Shown here: piece by piece, positions 4,943-5,423 of the stretch
Position numbering within the stretch: position 1 is the stretch's first letter
How the letters are laid out: each line of letters opens with the position of its first letter
From: Cyclobacteriaceae bacterium
GTDB taxonomy: Bacteria; Bacteroidota; Bacteroidia; Cytophagales; Cyclobacteriaceae
DNA length: 5,423 nucleotides
Assembly (NCBI GenBank): GCA_025455445.1
Contig: JALOMN010000355.1
Coordinates: 1-5,423 of the forward strand
Direction of reading: 5' to 3'
Notes under the pieces: model-generated
What the model saw: the letters and a program-made list of their open reading frames with translations, nothing else
The model's database searches: none
Told to the model about the DNA's origin: nothing
Made by a program: the position numbers and the translations under genes

Positions 4943-5423
4943 ATGAACGAAAATAACAAGGTATTATTCATTATCAACAAATACGCAGGCAGCGGTTATC
5001 AGCCTTCGCTGGAAGGAAAGATACTGGCTCGGTGCGAGCAACTGCAACTTGAACCTACTCTTGAATTCACACAAGGCAAAAACCACGGAACCGAACTCGC
5101 ACGAAACGCGGCACATTCTAAAAAATATAAAGTAGTATTTGCAGTTGGTGGCGATGGCACTGTAAATGAAGTAGCGCAAGGTGTATTCATGACGGGACAG
5201 ACGATGGGCATCCTGCCAAAAGGATCGGGCAATGGGCTTGCCAGACATCTGGGTATTCCGGGTGATTTTAAAAAATCATTAACATTGATTGGTTCCTCTC
5301 ATCGCGTAGAGATAGATTCATTTATAATCAATGAAAAAATATCAGTGAATGTTTCCGGAATCGGTTTTGACGGACATGTGGCTACCTTGTTTGGTAAAAA
5401 TGGAAAGCGCGGTTTGATGGGGT
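4943..5423 (+). CDS. Diacylglycerol/sphingosine kinase-family lipid kinase, 3'-truncated by the window edge
   Basis: The first 160 residues of a DagK/YegS/BmrU-type lipid kinase, starting MNENNKVLFIINKYAGSG and open to the right edge. The family's N-terminal NP-x-aG motif appears as INKYAGSG. The nucleotide-binding GGDGTVNEV lies at about residues 71-79, followed by GILPKGSGNGLARHLGIP (about 92-109), the family's GTxNDfAr motif. After this comes the start of the beta-sandwich domain with SGIGFDGHVA. Family knowledge: these soluble or peripheral enzymes phosphorylate diacylglycerol or related lipids with ATP and feed phosphatidic acid back to phospholipid synthesis; substrate cannot be told from sequence. 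ATG 4943 is the natural start because beta-strand one follows at once. No Shine-Dalgarno is visible; TATGTTTA (4919-4926) is a weak -7-like box. Usual family length is about 290-310 residues, so about half is missing. Confidence 0.88.
   Translation, partial: MNENNKVLFIINKYAGSGYQPSLEGKILARCEQLQLEPTLEFTQGKNHGTELARNAAHSKKYKVVFAVGGDGTVNEVAQGVFMTGQTMGILPKGSGNGLARHLGIPGDFKKSLTLIGSSHRVEIDSFIINEKISVNVSGIGFDGHVATLFGKNGKRGLMG

Noticed and set aside
4929..4944. TTGGACA followed by TTCAT, resembling a second sigma-54 box before the lipid kinase
   Set aside because: The -24 box is off-consensus, the -12 doublet is CA rather than GC, and the element overlaps the start codon at 4943.
4964..5248. Two long minus-strand open frames opposite the lipid kinase
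   Set aside because: They are antisense to a clearly conserved GGDGTVNEV/GSGNGLAR protein, show no recognisable domain and are best explained as shadows.

Overview
The window looks like chromosomal DNA of a Bacteroidota member, probably of Cytophagales type. The basis is moderate GC, near absence of Shine-Dalgarno sites, a TAnnTTTG promoter-like box, an LpxH of the Bacteroidota style, and a histidine kinase with the HEIMNSVTPI H-box that I associate with this phylum. No RNA gene, CRISPR array, insertion sequence or origin is visible.

Layout from left to right. (1) The 3' part of a UDP-2,3-diacylglucosamine diphosphatase gene (lpxH-like, lipid A synthesis). (2) A secreted beta-propeller-like protein gene whose frame is broken near its start and again near 930. 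(3) A 166-base control region with a perfect 9-bp inverted repeat, a 10-bp palindrome, a hairpin and a near-consensus sigma-54 promoter. (4) An NtrC-type sigma-54 response regulator, broken by a 34-bp tandem duplication. (5) An NtrY-like histidine kinase overlapping the regulator's end by 11 bases. (6) A stand-alone acyl carrier protein. (7) On the minus strand, a YopX-like phage-family protein whose stop codon overlaps the acyl carrier protein's stop. (8) The 5' part of a diacylglycerol/sphingosine-kinase-family gene running off the right edge.

Functionally, the centre is a complete two-component system: a membrane kinase plus a sigma-54 activator, in one operon. Its control region has the geometry of a sigma-54 promoter with an upstream activator dyad at about -96, so autoregulation is the simplest reading. 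Three lipid-related genes (lpxH, acyl carrier protein, lipid kinase) flank it, which hints at envelope-lipid homeostasis but does not prove it.

The most striking anomaly is the 34-bp duplication in the regulator. The two copies differ at only two bases, both synonymous, and the copy breaks the frame. That pattern suits an unmerged overlap between two strain haplotypes in an assembly better than biological decay. With two further frame breaks in the propeller gene, base-level accuracy of this contig is doubtful. I see no convincing evidence of a wholly new biological system.
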